From: Methylotenera sp.
GTDB lineage: Bacteria; Pseudomonadota; Gammaproteobacteria; Burkholderiales; Methylophilaceae
Direction: 5' to 3'
Assembly: GCA_030693535.1 (NCBI GenBank)
Contig: JAUYAL010000016.1
Location: 1-15,813 of the forward strand
Length of the DNA: 15,813 bases
Shown here: piece by piece, positions 8,124-15,813 of the stretch
How the letters are laid out: each line of letters starts with the position of its first letter
Position numbering within the stretch: the first letter of the stretch is position 1
The notes under the pieces: generated by a model
The model's input: only the letters and a program-made list of their open reading frames with translations
What the model was told of the DNA's origin: nothing
Databases searched by the model: none
Translations under genes and position numbers: made by a program

Positions 8124-11100
8124 ATGAAAGCTCTATTAGACTTATTTAAACAGGTAACGCAAGAAGAAGAGTTTGATGCAATTAAGATTGCGTTAGCTTC
8201 ACCTGAAAAAATCCGTTCATGGTCATATGGCGAAGTGAAAAAGCCAGAAACCATTAACTACCGTACGTTCAAACCAGAGCGTGATGGTTTGTTTTGTGCA
8301 AAAATCTTTGGCCCTATCAAAGATTACGAGTGCTTATGCGGTAAATACAAACGCTTAAAACATCGCGGCGTAATCTGCGAAAAATGTGGCGTTGAAGTGA
8401 CATTATCAAAAGTGCGTCGTGAGCGTATGGGTCATATCGACTTAGCATCACCAGTAGCGCACATTTGGTTCTTGAAATCATTACCAAGCCGTTTAGGTAT
8501 GGTATTAGATATCGCTTTACGTGATATCGAACGTGTATTGTACTTTGAAGCATTTATCGTGGTTGACCCAGGCATGACACCGCTTACACGCGGTCAGTTA
8601 TTGACTGAAGATGACTACTTGGCAAAAGTAGAAGAGTACGGTGATGAGTTCAACGCGGTCATGGGTGCTGAAGCAGTTCGTGAATTGCTACGTACAATGG
8701 ACATTGAGCGTGAAATCACGACATTACGTCAAGATTTAGGCGCAACTGGTTCAGAAGCGAAAATCAAGAAAATTGCTAAACGCCTTAAAGTGTTAGAAGC
8801 ATTCCAAAAATCTGGTATTAAACCAGAGTGGATGATTCTTGAAATCTTGCCAGTGTTGCCACCAGAACTACGTCCACTGGTACCATTGGATGGTGGCCGT
8901 TTTGCAACATCTGATTTGAACGATCTATACCGTCGCGTGATTAACCGTAACAACCGCTTGAAGCGTTTGTTAGAGTTGAAAGCGCCAGAAATCATCGTAC
9001 GTAACGAAAAGCGTATGTTGCAAGAAGCGGTAGACTCATTATTAGACAACGGTCGTCGCGGTAAAGTGATGACTGGTGCTAACAAGCGCCCATTGAAGTC
9101 GCTAGCTGACATGATCAAGGGTAAAGGTGGTCGTTTCCGTCAAAACTTGCTTGGTAAGCGTGTGGACTACTCAGGCCGTTCTGTAATCGTTGTTGGTCCG
9201 CAATTGAAATTGCACCAATGCGGTTTACCGAAAAAAATGGCTTTAGAGTTATTCAAGCCATTCATTTTCCATAAATTGGAAGTGTTAGGTTTAGCGACAA
9301 CGATTAAAGCTGCGAAGAAAAAAGTTGAAGAAGAAGGACCAGAAGTATGGGATATCCTCGAGGATGTAATCCGCGAGCATCCAGTACTATTGAACCGTGC
9401 GCCTACATTGCACCGTTTGGGTATCCAAGCGTTCGAACCTATCTTGATCGAAGGTAAAGCGATCCAATTGCACCCGTTAGTTTGTGCGGCATTCAACGCC
9501 GACTTTGACGGTGACCAAATGGCGGTTCACGTTCCATTGAGCTTAGAAGCTCAAATGGAAGCACGTACCTTGATGTTGGCATCAAACAACGTATTGTCAC
9601 CTGCAAACGGTGAGCCAATCATCGTGCCTTCACAAGATATCGTGTTGGGTCTGTACTACATGACACGTGAGAAAGTTAACGCACGCGGTACTGGCATGCG
9701 CTTCTCAGACGTGAAAGAAGTGCAACGTGTATTTGACCAAGGTTTAATTGATCTACACGCTAAAGTGACTGTACGTATCAAAGAATACGACGTTGATTTG
9801 GATGGTGTAAAAACCGAGAAAACAACACGTTACGAAACAACTGTAGGTCGTGCATTGTTGTCAGACATCTTGCCAGCAGGCTTGCCGTTTAGCCACATTG
9901 ATAAAGCATTGAAAAAGAAAGAGCTTTCAAAACTAATCAATGCGAGCTTCCGTAAAGTTGGTATCCGTGAAACAGTTATCTTTGCTGACCAATTGAAAAA
10001 TACTGGTTACTCATACGCAACTAAAGCTGGTATCTCTATCAGCATTAACGATATGTTAGTACCCGCAGAAAAAGAGCAATTAATTGCCGCAGCTGATGCT
10101 GAAGTGAAAGAAATTGAAGACCAATACGTCTCTGGTTTAGTCACTCAGGGCGAGCGCTATAACAAGGTAGTGGATATCTGGGGTCGTGCTGGTGATAAAG
10201 TCGCTGATGCGATGATGAAGCAGCTGAAAGAAGAAGACGTATTAGATGCTGATGGCAATCAAATGAAAGATGCTAACGGTAAAGTAATCCGTCAAGAATC
10301 TTTCAATGCGATTTACATGATGGCTGACTCAGGTGCGCGTGGTTCCGCAGCTCAAGTACGTCAGTTGGCTGGTATGCGTGGCCTGATGGCTAAACCAGAT
10401 GGTTCTATTATTGAAACGCCGATTAAAGCGAACTTCCGTGACGGCCTAAACGTGTTGCAATACTTTATTTCAACCCACGGTGCTCGTAAGGGTCTAGCCG
10501 ATACTGCGTTGAAAACAGCGAACTCAGGTTACCTGACACGTCGTTTAGTGGATGTAACACAAGACTTAGTAGTAACTGAGCACGATTGCGGTACGAGTGA
10601 CGGTTTAGTGACTAAAGCCTTGGTTAAGGGTGGTGAAGTGATTGAGCCATTGCATGACCGTATCTTGGGTCGTACAGCAGCTTTAGATGTGATTAATCCA
10701 GAAACACAAGAAGTCATTTACCCAGCGGGGACATTGCTGACAGAAGATGAAGTAGAGCATATCGATGCTTTAGGTATCGATGAAGTTAAAGTGCGTACTG
10801 CACTTACTTGCGACACGCGCTACGGCATTTGTGCTAAATGTTATGGTCGTGACTTGGGTCGTGGCAAATTAATTAGCATGGGCGAGGCAGTAGGTGTAAT
10901 CGCTGCGCAATCTATTGGTGAGCCTGGTACACAGTTGACGATGCGTACGTTCCACATCGGTGGTGCGGTATCGCGTGCAGCTTCAGTGTCACAAGTTGAA
11001 AGTAAATCAAACGGTGTGCTCAACTTTACATCAACGATGCGTTACGTAACTAACGTACGTAATGAGCAAGTGGTTATTTCACGTAATGGTGAAGTGATTA

Positions 11101-12380
11101 TTGCAGATGAGAACGGCCGTGAGCGTGAGCGTCATAAAGTGCCATACGGCGCTACCTTGCAAATTACCGATGGTAAAACTGTAAAAGCAGGTCAGGCAAT
11201 TGCAACTTGGGATCCGCATACTCGTCCAATTATTACTGAGTACGCAGGTTTTGTTAAATTTGAAAACGTTGAAGAAGGTATCACAGTAGCTAAACAAATT
11301 GATGATGTAACTGGTTTGTCATCATTGGTAGTTATTGATCCTAAACAACGTGCTGGCCAAACTAAAGGCTTGCGTCCACAAGTTAAATTGTTAGATACAA
11401 ATGGCAATGAAGTGAAGCTTGCTGGTGGTGATCAGTCAGTTAACGTAACGTTCCAAATCGGTTGTATTATTACCGTGAAAGATGGGCAAGAAGTGGGTGT
11501 AGGTGAAGTATTAGCTCGTGTACCACAAGAATCATCTAAAACACGTGATATTACTGGTGGTCTGCCACGCGTTGCTGAGTTGTTCGAAGCACGTTCACCA
11601 AAAGACGCAGGTATGTTGGCTGAAGTAACTGGTACAGTTTCATTTGGTAAAGATACTAAAGGTAAACAACGTTTAGTAATTACTGATTTGGACGGTATTT
11701 CAAATGAATACTTGATTCCAAAAGACAAGCACGTGACAGCGCATGACGGTCAAGTGGTGACTAAAGGTGAAACAATTGTTGACGGTCCAGCTGATCCACA
11801 AGACATTTTACGTTTACAAGGTCGCGAATCTTTAGCGCGTTATATCATTGACGAAGTGCAAGACGTTTATCGTTTGCAAGGCGTTAAGATTAATGACAAA
11901 CATATTGAAGTAATCGTGCGTCAAATGTTGCGTCGTGTACGTGTAACAGATGCTGGTGATACAAGCTTCATTTTAGGTGAGCAAGTTGAACGTGCTGATT
12001 TGTTAGCAGAAAACGAAGTGGTGATTGCGCAAGACAAACGTCCTGCAATGTTTGAATATGTATTGCTTGGTATTACTAAAGCTTCATTATCAACAGACTC
12101 ATTCATCTCAGCAGCGTCGTTCCAAGAAACAACACGCGTACTGACGGAAGCAGCAATCTTAGGTAAACGTGATGACTTGCGCGGTCTGAAAGAAAACGTA
12201 ATTGTTGGTCGCTTGATTCCAGCAGGTACTGGTCTTGCATATCACGAAGCGCGTAAGCGTGCTGCGGTTGCTGGCGGAGTTCCAAGAAATGAAACTCCAG
12301 TAGTAGAAGCGGTTGCAGAAGCAGAAGAAGTGGTAGTAAATACAACAGTAGAAGTAAGTAGTGAGATAGATGCAGAATAG
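8124..12380 (+). CDS. rpoC: DNA-directed RNA polymerase subunit beta'
   Basis: The 1418-residue beta' subunit carries the catalytic Mg-binding motif [10 protein letters not shown] with D460, D462 and D464 at the same numbers as E. coli. The N-terminal zinc site is C70, C72, C85 and C88. The second zinc site is C822, C896, C903 and C906. The bridge helix ([15 protein letters not shown]) and the trigger loop ([16 protein letters not shown]944) are intact, and the SI3-type insertion follows. ATG 8124 is preceded by AGGAG at 8110-8114. The numbering offset to E. coli changes from 0 to +8 between the catalytic loop and C822. An 8-residue tandem repeat at 708-723 would account for this. The tail after residue 1380 is acidic and low in complexity. 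It is co-transcribed with rpoB; a new promoter follows the stop codon. Confidence 0.99.
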   Translation: MKALLDLFKQVTQEEEFDAIKIALASPEKIRSWSYGEVKKPETINYRTFKPERDGLFCAKIFGPIKDYECLCGKYKRLKHRGVICEKCGVEVTLSKVRRERMGHIDLASPVAHIWFLKSLPSRLGMVLDIALRDIERVLYFEAFIVVDPGMTPLTRGQLLTEDDYLAKVEEYGDEFNAVMGAEAVRELLRTMDIEREITTLRQDLGATGSEAKIKKIAKRLKVLEAFQKSGIKPEWMILEILPVLPPELRPLVPLDGGRFATSDLNDLYRRVINRNNRLKRLLELKAPEIIVRNEKRMLQEAVDSLLDNGRRGKVMTGANKRPLKSLADMIKGKGGRFRQNLLGKRVDYSGRSVIVVGPQLKLHQCGLPKKMALELFKPFIFHKLEVLGLATTIKAAKKKVEEEGPEVWDILEDVIREHPVLLNRAPTLHRLGIQAFEPILIEGKAIQLHPLVCAAFNADFDGDQMAVHVPLSLEAQMEARTLMLASNNVLSPANGEPIIVPSQDIVLGLYYMTREKVNARGTGMRFSDVKEVQRVFDQGLIDLHAKVTVRIKEYDVDLDGVKTEKTTRYETTVGRALLSDILPAGLPFSHIDKALKKKELSKLINASFRKVGIRETVIFADQLKNTGYSYATKAGISISINDMLVPAEKEQLIAAADAEVKEIEDQYVSGLVTQGERYNKVVDIWGRAGDKVADAMMKQLKEEDVLDADGNQMKDANGKVIRQESFNAIYMMADSGARGSAAQVRQLAGMRGLMAKPDGSIIETPIKANFRDGLNVLQYFISTHGARKGLADTALKTANSGYLTRRLVDVTQDLVVTEHDCGTSDGLVTKALVKGGEVIEPLHDRILGRTAALDVINPETQEVIYPAGTLLTEDEVEHIDALGIDEVKVRTALTCDTRYGICAKCYGRDLGRGKLISMGEAVGVIAAQSIGEPGTQLTMRTFHIGGAVSRAASVSQVESKSNGVLNFTSTMRYVTNVRNEQVVISRNGEVIIADENGRERERHKVPYGATLQITDGKTVKAGQAIATWDPHTRPIITEYAGFVKFENVEEGITVAKQIDDVTGLSSLVVIDPKQRAGQTKGLRPQVKLLDTNGNEVKLAGGDQSVNVTFQIGCIITVKDGQEVGVGEVLARVPQESSKTRDITGGLPRVAELFEARSPKDAGMLAEVTGTVSFGKDTKGKQRLVITDLDGISNEYLIPKDKHVTAHDGQVVTKGETIVDGPADPQDILRLQGRESLARYIIDEVQDVYRLQGVKINDKHIEVIVRQMLRRVRVTDAGDTSFILGEQVERADLLAENEVVIAQDKRPAMFEYVLLGITKASLSTDSFISAASFQETTRVLTEAAILGKRDDLRGLKENVIVGRLIPAGTGLAYHEARKRAAVAGGVPRNETPVVEAVAEAEEVVVNTTVEVSSEIDAE

Positions 12381-12397
12381 AACCAAATAATTAAGTC

Positions 12398-12426
12398 TTG
12401 ACAATAAAAGTCAGGCTAAATAGAAT
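12398..12426 (+). promoter_or_regulatory. Near-consensus sigma-70 promoter for the str operon
   Basis: TTGACA at 12398-12403 is a perfect -35 box. After exactly 17 bases, TAGAAT at 12421-12426 matches five of six -10 positions. It begins 17 bases after the rpoC stop codon, and transcription should start near 12432-12434, about 95 bases before rpsL. This is the best promoter in the window and would separate str-operon control from rpoBC. Confidence 0.85.
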
Positions 12427-12438
12427 GTTGGGTTTTTC

Positions 12439-12469
12439 AGGATGGTGTTATTGTCTATAACGCCATCCT
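12439..12469 (+). terminator. Hairpin in the rpoC-rpsL gap (rpoC terminator or rpsL leader stem)
   Basis: A 13-bp stem (12439-12451 with 12457-12469, one U-G pair) has a 5-base loop. AATCTATTTT follows, a weak U-rich tail. It would end rpoBC transcription, yet it lies only about six bases downstream of the predicted start of the str promoter. It would therefore also be the 5' hairpin of the rpsL mRNA. Confidence 0.6.
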
Positions 12470-12527
12470 AATCTATTTTGTAGATTTTGAAATTAATTTT
12501 AGAGAACATCATTAGAGGTTACAGGCA

Positions 12528-12914
12528 ATGCCAACCATCAATCAGTTAGTACGTAAACCACGCGTTAAAGTGGTCACGAAGAGCAAAGTGCCTGCACTTG
12601 AAGCTTGTCCGCAGAAACGTGGTGTTTGCACTCGCGTTTACACTACAACACCTAAAAAGCCAAACTCAGCTTTGCGTAAAGTGGCTAAAGTTCGCTTAAC
12701 CAATGGCTATGAAGTAATTAGCTATATCGGTGGTGAAGGCCATAACTTGCAAGAGCATAGCGTGGTATTGTTACGCGGTGGTCGTGTAAAAGACTTACCA
12801 GGTGTGCGTTACCATATGGTGCGCGGTAGCTTGGATACTGCAGGTGTTAAAGATCGTAAGCAATCACGTTCTAAATACGGTGCTAAGCGTCCTAAAGAAG
12901 CTAAAGCTAAGTAA
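12528..12914 (+). CDS. rpsL: 30S ribosomal protein S12
   Basis: The 128-residue S12 sits at the decoding centre and controls accuracy of tRNA selection. The sequence [20 protein letters not shown] contains K43, and [18 protein letters not shown] contains K88 and the neighbouring D89. These positions are in the usual streptomycin-sensitive form, and D89 is the residue that is methylthiolated in E. coli. ATG 12528 is supported by the conserved N-terminus [11 protein letters not shown] and by AGAGG at 12514-12518. It is the first gene of the str operon, with a long 5' leader carrying the hairpin at 12439-12469. The C-terminus KEAKAK is a few residues longer than in E. coli. Confidence 0.98.
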   Translation: MPTINQLVRKPRVKVVTKSKVPALEACPQKRGVCTRVYTTTPKKPNSALRKVAKVRLTNGYEVISYIGGEGHNLQEHSVVLLRGGRVKDLPGVRYHMVRGSLDTAGVKDRKQSRSKYGAKRPKEAKAK

Positions 12915-12924
12915 TATAAATTAT

Positions 12925-12988
12925 AACCGGTCATCGGTTTTGTTAATGTAGCGGCTAACCAAAAGCCTTGCTGAGCAGTAGCTAGCAA
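12925..12988 (+). promoter_or_regulatory. Candidate S7-binding intercistronic structure (rpsL-rpsG)
   Basis: The 99-base gap between rpsL and rpsG can form three hairpins. AACCG 12925-12929 pairs with CGGTT 12935-12939. GGCT 12953-12956 pairs with AGCC 12964-12967. TTGCT-G-AGC 12968-12976 pairs with GCT-AGCAA 12981-12988, with a bulged G and an AGTA loop. In E. coli S7 binds this intercistronic region to repress its own translation. Here the gap is of similar size and the rpsG Shine-Dalgarno is weak. The role is inferred by analogy. Confidence 0.4.
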
Positions 12989-13013
12989 AACATAAAAGAG
13001 AATAGAGAAGATT

Positions 13014-13484
13014 ATGCCAAGACGTAGAGAAGTCCCCAAACGCCACATTCTGCCAGATCCAAAATTTGGTAGCCAAGAGGTGTCTAAATTTGTAAATGTA
13101 CTAATGACAGGTGGTAAAAAATCTGTTGCTGAGCGTATTTTGTATGGTGCATTTGATCAAGTGACCAGCAAAACAAGCAAAGATGCTTTAGAAGTGTTTA
13201 CACTTGCGTTATCTAACCTACGCCCATTGGTTGAGGTTAAGAGTCGCCGTGTTGGTGGTGCAAACTACCAAGTGCCAGTAGAAGTGCGTCCTAGCCGTCG
13301 TAGCGCGTTGGCGATGCGTTGGTTGCGTGATGCAGCGCGTAAGCGTGGTGAGAAGTCAATGGGCTTGCGTTTAGCAGCCGAATTGGTTGAGGCTTCAGAG
13401 GGCCGTGGTTCAGCGATGAAGAAACGTGAAGAAGTTCACCGTATGGCTGAAGCTAACAAAGCGTTCTCACATTTCCGCTTCTAA
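13014..13484 (+). CDS. rpsG: 30S ribosomal protein S7
   Basis: The 156-residue S7 is the primary assembly protein of the 30S head and contacts tRNA at the E site. The N-terminus [19 protein letters not shown], the block [20 protein letters not shown] and the C-terminal [18 protein letters not shown] are family signatures. The length is the standard 156, without the C-terminal extension found in E. coli K-12. The start ATG 13014 is preceded only by the weak purine run AGAGAAG, consistent with translation coupled to rpsL and repressed through the intercistronic structure. A short AT-rich inverted repeat (TTAGTT 13485-13490 with AACTAA 13495-13500) follows the stop codon directly. Confidence 0.98.
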   Translation: MPRRREVPKRHILPDPKFGSQEVSKFVNVLMTGGKKSVAERILYGAFDQVTSKTSKDALEVFTLALSNLRPLVEVKSRRVGGANYQVPVEVRPSRRSALAMRWLRDAARKRGEKSMGLRLAAELVEASEGRGSAMKKREEVHRMAEANKAFSHFRF

Positions 13485-13540
13485 TTAGTTATTTAACTAA
13501 CAGAATCGCTCTTTAAGAAAATTAAGTAAAGGTAATAAAC

Positions 13541-15631
13541 GTGGCTCGTCAAACCCCTATTAATCGCTATCGTAACATTGGTATTTCTGCTCACATCGAT
13601 GCAGGTAAAACAACTACGACAGAGCGTATTTTATTTTATACAGGCGTTAATCATAAGATTGGTGAAGTGCATGATGGCGCTGCAACCATGGACTGGATGG
13701 AGCAAGAACAAGAGCGTGGTATTACTATTACTTCTGCTGCTACTACCTGCTTCTGGAAAGGTATGGCTGGTCAATTTGATCAACATCGCATCAACATTAT
13801 TGATACCCCAGGCCACGTTGACTTTACGATTGAAGTAGAGCGTTCAATGCGTGTGCTTGATGGTGCATGTATGGTTTACTGTGCGGTAGGTGGTGTGCAG
13901 CCACAATCAGAAACTGTATGGCGTCAAGCTAACAAGTACAAAGTACCACGCTTAGCGTTCGTGAATAAAATGGACCGTGCTGGTGCTAACTTCTTCAAAG
14001 TGTACGATCAAATGCGTGCACGTTTGAAAGCTAACCCTGTGCCTTTGCAAGTGCCAATCGGTGCGGAAGAAAAGTTCGAAGGCGTTGTCGACTTAATCAA
14101 AATGAAGGCTATCTTTTGGGATGAAGCATCTCAAGGCATGAAGTTTGATTACCGTGATATTCCTGCAGATCTTAAAGCTGATTGCGATAAGTGGCGTGAA
14201 AACATGGTGGAAGCTGCGGCTGAAGCTAGTGAAGAGTTGATGAACAAATACCTTGAAGAAGGTGACTTGTCAGAAGCTGATATTCTTTTAGGTCTACGTA
14301 CACGTACGATTGCATCTGAAATCGTGCCAATGATGTGCGGTTCAGCATTTAAAAACAAAGGTGTGCAAGCGATGTTGGATAAGGTGATCGAGTTGATGCC
14401 TGCGCCAACAGACATTCCACCAACACGTGCTGAAGACGAAGATGGTAACGAAATTCGTTTGCAAGCTTCTGATGATGAGAAATTCTCTGCATTAGCGTTC
14501 AAAATCATGACAGACCCGTTTGTTGGTCAATTGATTTTCTTCCGCGTGTACTCAGGTGTGGTGAATGCTGGTGATACTGTTTATAACCCAATTAAGGGTA
14601 AAAAAGAACGTATCGGCCGTATTGTGCAGATGCATGCTAATAATCGTGTGCCTATTGAAGAGGTTCGTGCTGGCGACATTGCTGCTGCGGTTGGTTTGAA
14701 AGAAGCGACTACTGGTGATACTTTGTGTGCATTGGGTTCTGAAATTATTCTAGAGCGTATGATATTCCCAGAGCCAGTAATTCACGTTGCTGTAGAGCCA
14801 AAAACTAAAGCTGACCAAGAAAAGATGGGTGTTGCTTTAAACCGTTTGGCACAAGAAGATCCTTCATTCCGCGTTAAAACAGATGAAGAAACTAACCAAA
14901 CCATTATTTCAGGCATGGGTGAGTTGCATCTAGAAATTTTAGTTGACCGTATGCGCCGCGAATTTAACGTTGAGGCTAACGTCGGTGCGCCGCAAGTTGC
15001 TTACCGCGAAGCGATTAAGAAGTCTGTTGAAGTTGAAGGTAAATTTGTTAAGCAGTCTGGTGGTAAGGGTCAGTATGGTCATGTTTGGTTAAAAATGGAG
15101 CCAAACGAGCAAGGTAAGGGTTTCGAATTTATCGATCAAATTAAAGGCGGTACTGTTCCTCGTGAATTCATTCCTGCGGTTGAAAAAGGATTGCGTGAAA
15201 CAATCCCGTCTGGTGTTTTAGCTGGTTTCCCGGTAGTGGATGTTAAAGTGACGTTGTTTGATGGTTCTTACCATGATGTTGACTCGAACGAAAACGCATT
15301 TAAAATGGCTGCCTCAATCGGATTTAAAGATGGTATGCGTAAAGCGGATCCAATCTTGCTTGAGCCAATGATGTCAGTTGAAATTGAAACGCCTGAAGAC
15401 TATATGGGCGATATTATGGGTGACTTGTCATCACGTCGCGGCATGATCCAAGGTATGGAAGATAATGCAACGGGCAAAGTAATTCGTGCGGAAGTGCCAC
15501 TGGCTGAAATGTTTGGTTACTCAACTACTGTACGTTCATTGTCACAAGGCCGTGCAAGTTACAGCATGGAATTTAAGCACTACACAGAAGCACCGAGAAA
15601 CGTGGCGGAAGCCATCATGAATAAGAAATAA
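13541..15631 (+). CDS. fusA: Elongation factor G
   Basis: The 696-residue EF-G is the GTPase that drives translocation of tRNA and mRNA and, with RRF, ribosome recycling. The G domain has [14 protein letters not shown] (G1, residues 17-30), DTPGH at 88-92 with catalytic H92, NKMD at 142-145 and the G5 region GSA at 267-269. Later come domain II ([17 protein letters not shown]) and domain IV ([10 protein letters not shown] and [16 protein letters not shown]). The start is GTG 13541, fixed by the conserved N-terminus [20 protein letters not shown] and by AAAGGT at 13528-13533, seven bases upstream. It lies 56 bases after rpsG and 42 before tuf in the usual str operon order. It is slightly shorter than E. 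coli EF-G (704). Confidence 0.98.
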   Translation: MARQTPINRYRNIGISAHIDAGKTTTTERILFYTGVNHKIGEVHDGAATMDWMEQEQERGITITSAATTCFWKGMAGQFDQHRINIIDTPGHVDFTIEVERSMRVLDGACMVYCAVGGVQPQSETVWRQANKYKVPRLAFVNKMDRAGANFFKVYDQMRARLKANPVPLQVPIGAEEKFEGVVDLIKMKAIFWDEASQGMKFDYRDIPADLKADCDKWRENMVEAAAEASEELMNKYLEEGDLSEADILLGLRTRTIASEIVPMMCGSAFKNKGVQAMLDKVIELMPAPTDIPPTRAEDEDGNEIRLQASDDEKFSALAFKIMTDPFVGQLIFFRVYSGVVNAGDTVYNPIKGKKERIGRIVQMHANNRVPIEEVRAGDIAAAVGLKEATTGDTLCALGSEIILERMIFPEPVIHVAVEPKTKADQEKMGVALNRLAQEDPSFRVKTDEETNQTIISGMGELHLEILVDRMRREFNVEANVGAPQVAYREAIKKSVEVEGKFVKQSGGKGQYGHVWLKMEPNEQGKGFEFIDQIKGGTVPREFIPAVEKGLRETIPSGVLAGFPVVDVKVTLFDGSYHDVDSNENAFKMAASIGFKDGMRKADPILLEPMMSVEIETPEDYMGDIMGDLSSRRGMIQGMEDNATGKVIRAEVPLAEMFGYSTTVRSLSQGRASYSMEFKHYTEAPRNVAEAIMNKK

Positions 15632-15673
15632 TAGAAACTATTCTTAAAATTTTAAATTTAAAGGAAAATTAAA

Positions 15674-15813
15674 ATGGCAAAAGGTAAATTTGAACGGACC
15701 AAACCGCACGTCAACGTAGGTACGATTGGCCACGTAGATCACGGTAAAACGACATTAACAGCAGCGATTACAACGGTATTGACCAAGAAATATGGCGGCG
15801 AAGCAAAGAATTT
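15674..15813 (+). CDS. tuf: Elongation factor Tu, N-terminal end (partial, 3' truncated by window)
   Basis: ATG 15674 opens a frame that runs to the window end. It reads [20 protein letters not shown] and continues [20 protein letters not shown], the EF-Tu N-terminus with the complete P-loop [14 protein letters not shown] at 15660-15665, eight bases upstream, is the ribosome binding site. As the last gene of the str operon this is the tufA position. The other tuf copy ends at 141. The two fragments cover different parts of the gene, so their identity cannot be compared here. Confidence 0.97.
   Translation, partial: MAKGKFERTKPHVNVGTIGHVDHGKTTLTAAITTVLTKKYGGEAKN

Noticed and set aside
8729..9118. 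Long minus-strand ORF inside rpoC
   Set aside because: It lies within a highly conserved part of beta', and its translation resembles no known protein.
1..15813. Mobile elements, CRISPR arrays, defence or novel gene systems
   Set aside because: I looked for direct repeats, terminal inverted repeats, atypical genes and interruptions of gene order. The whole window is conserved housekeeping genes with short gaps.

Overview
This window is a housekeeping block of a bacterial chromosome: the secE-nusG-rplKAJL-rpoBC cluster followed directly by the str operon (rpsL-rpsG-fusA-tuf). All genes are on the + strand. The gene order tuf, tRNA-Trp, secE, nusG, L11, L1, L10, L7/L12, beta, beta', S12, S7, EF-G, tuf is typical of Betaproteobacteria. 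The protein sequences agree, for example the beta-subunit rifampicin region reading MDQTNPLSE. The DNA is clearly AT-rich with A/T-ending codons, which suggests a low-GC member of Nitrosomonadales such as Methylophilaceae (Methylotenera-like). That family-level placement is inferred and was not tested by any search.

Layout. 1-141 is the 3' end of one tuf copy. It is followed by a long hairpin, a tRNA-Trp(CCA) gene with encoded CCA, and a perfect AT-rich palindrome. secE (405-752) and nusG (752-1288) overlap by one base. A probable L1-binding leader precedes rplK (1365-1796), which is one base from rplA (1798-2484). A 315-base gap follows. It holds a hairpin and a probable L10-binding leader and leads to rplJ (2800-3291, TTG start) and rplL (3345-3719). 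The 214-base rplL-rpoB gap contains three hairpins, the first a perfect GC-rich stem with a GNRA loop, as expected for an attenuator/processing zone. rpoB (3934-8106) and rpoC (8124-12380) are only 17 bases apart. Right after rpoC there is a near-consensus sigma-70 promoter (12398-12426) that should drive rpsL (12528-12914), rpsG (13014-13484), fusA (13541-15631) and the second tuf (from 15674, cut by the window end).

Together the genes encode transcription (beta, beta', NusG), translation (ribosomal proteins, EF-G, EF-Tu, tRNA-Trp) and one protein-export subunit (SecE). Ribosomal proteins probably feed back on their own mRNAs through the leaders at 1313-1347, 2578-2716 and 12925-12988.

I found no mobile element, CRISPR array, defence system, cryptic gene or novel pathway. 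Every long ORF other than the listed genes is a shadow of a conserved gene. The points worth a second look are regulatory RNA structures, the promoter/hairpin arrangement at the rpoC-rpsL junction, and two apparent insertions in RNA polymerase subunits: about 20 residues in beta, and an 8-residue tandem repeat in beta'.
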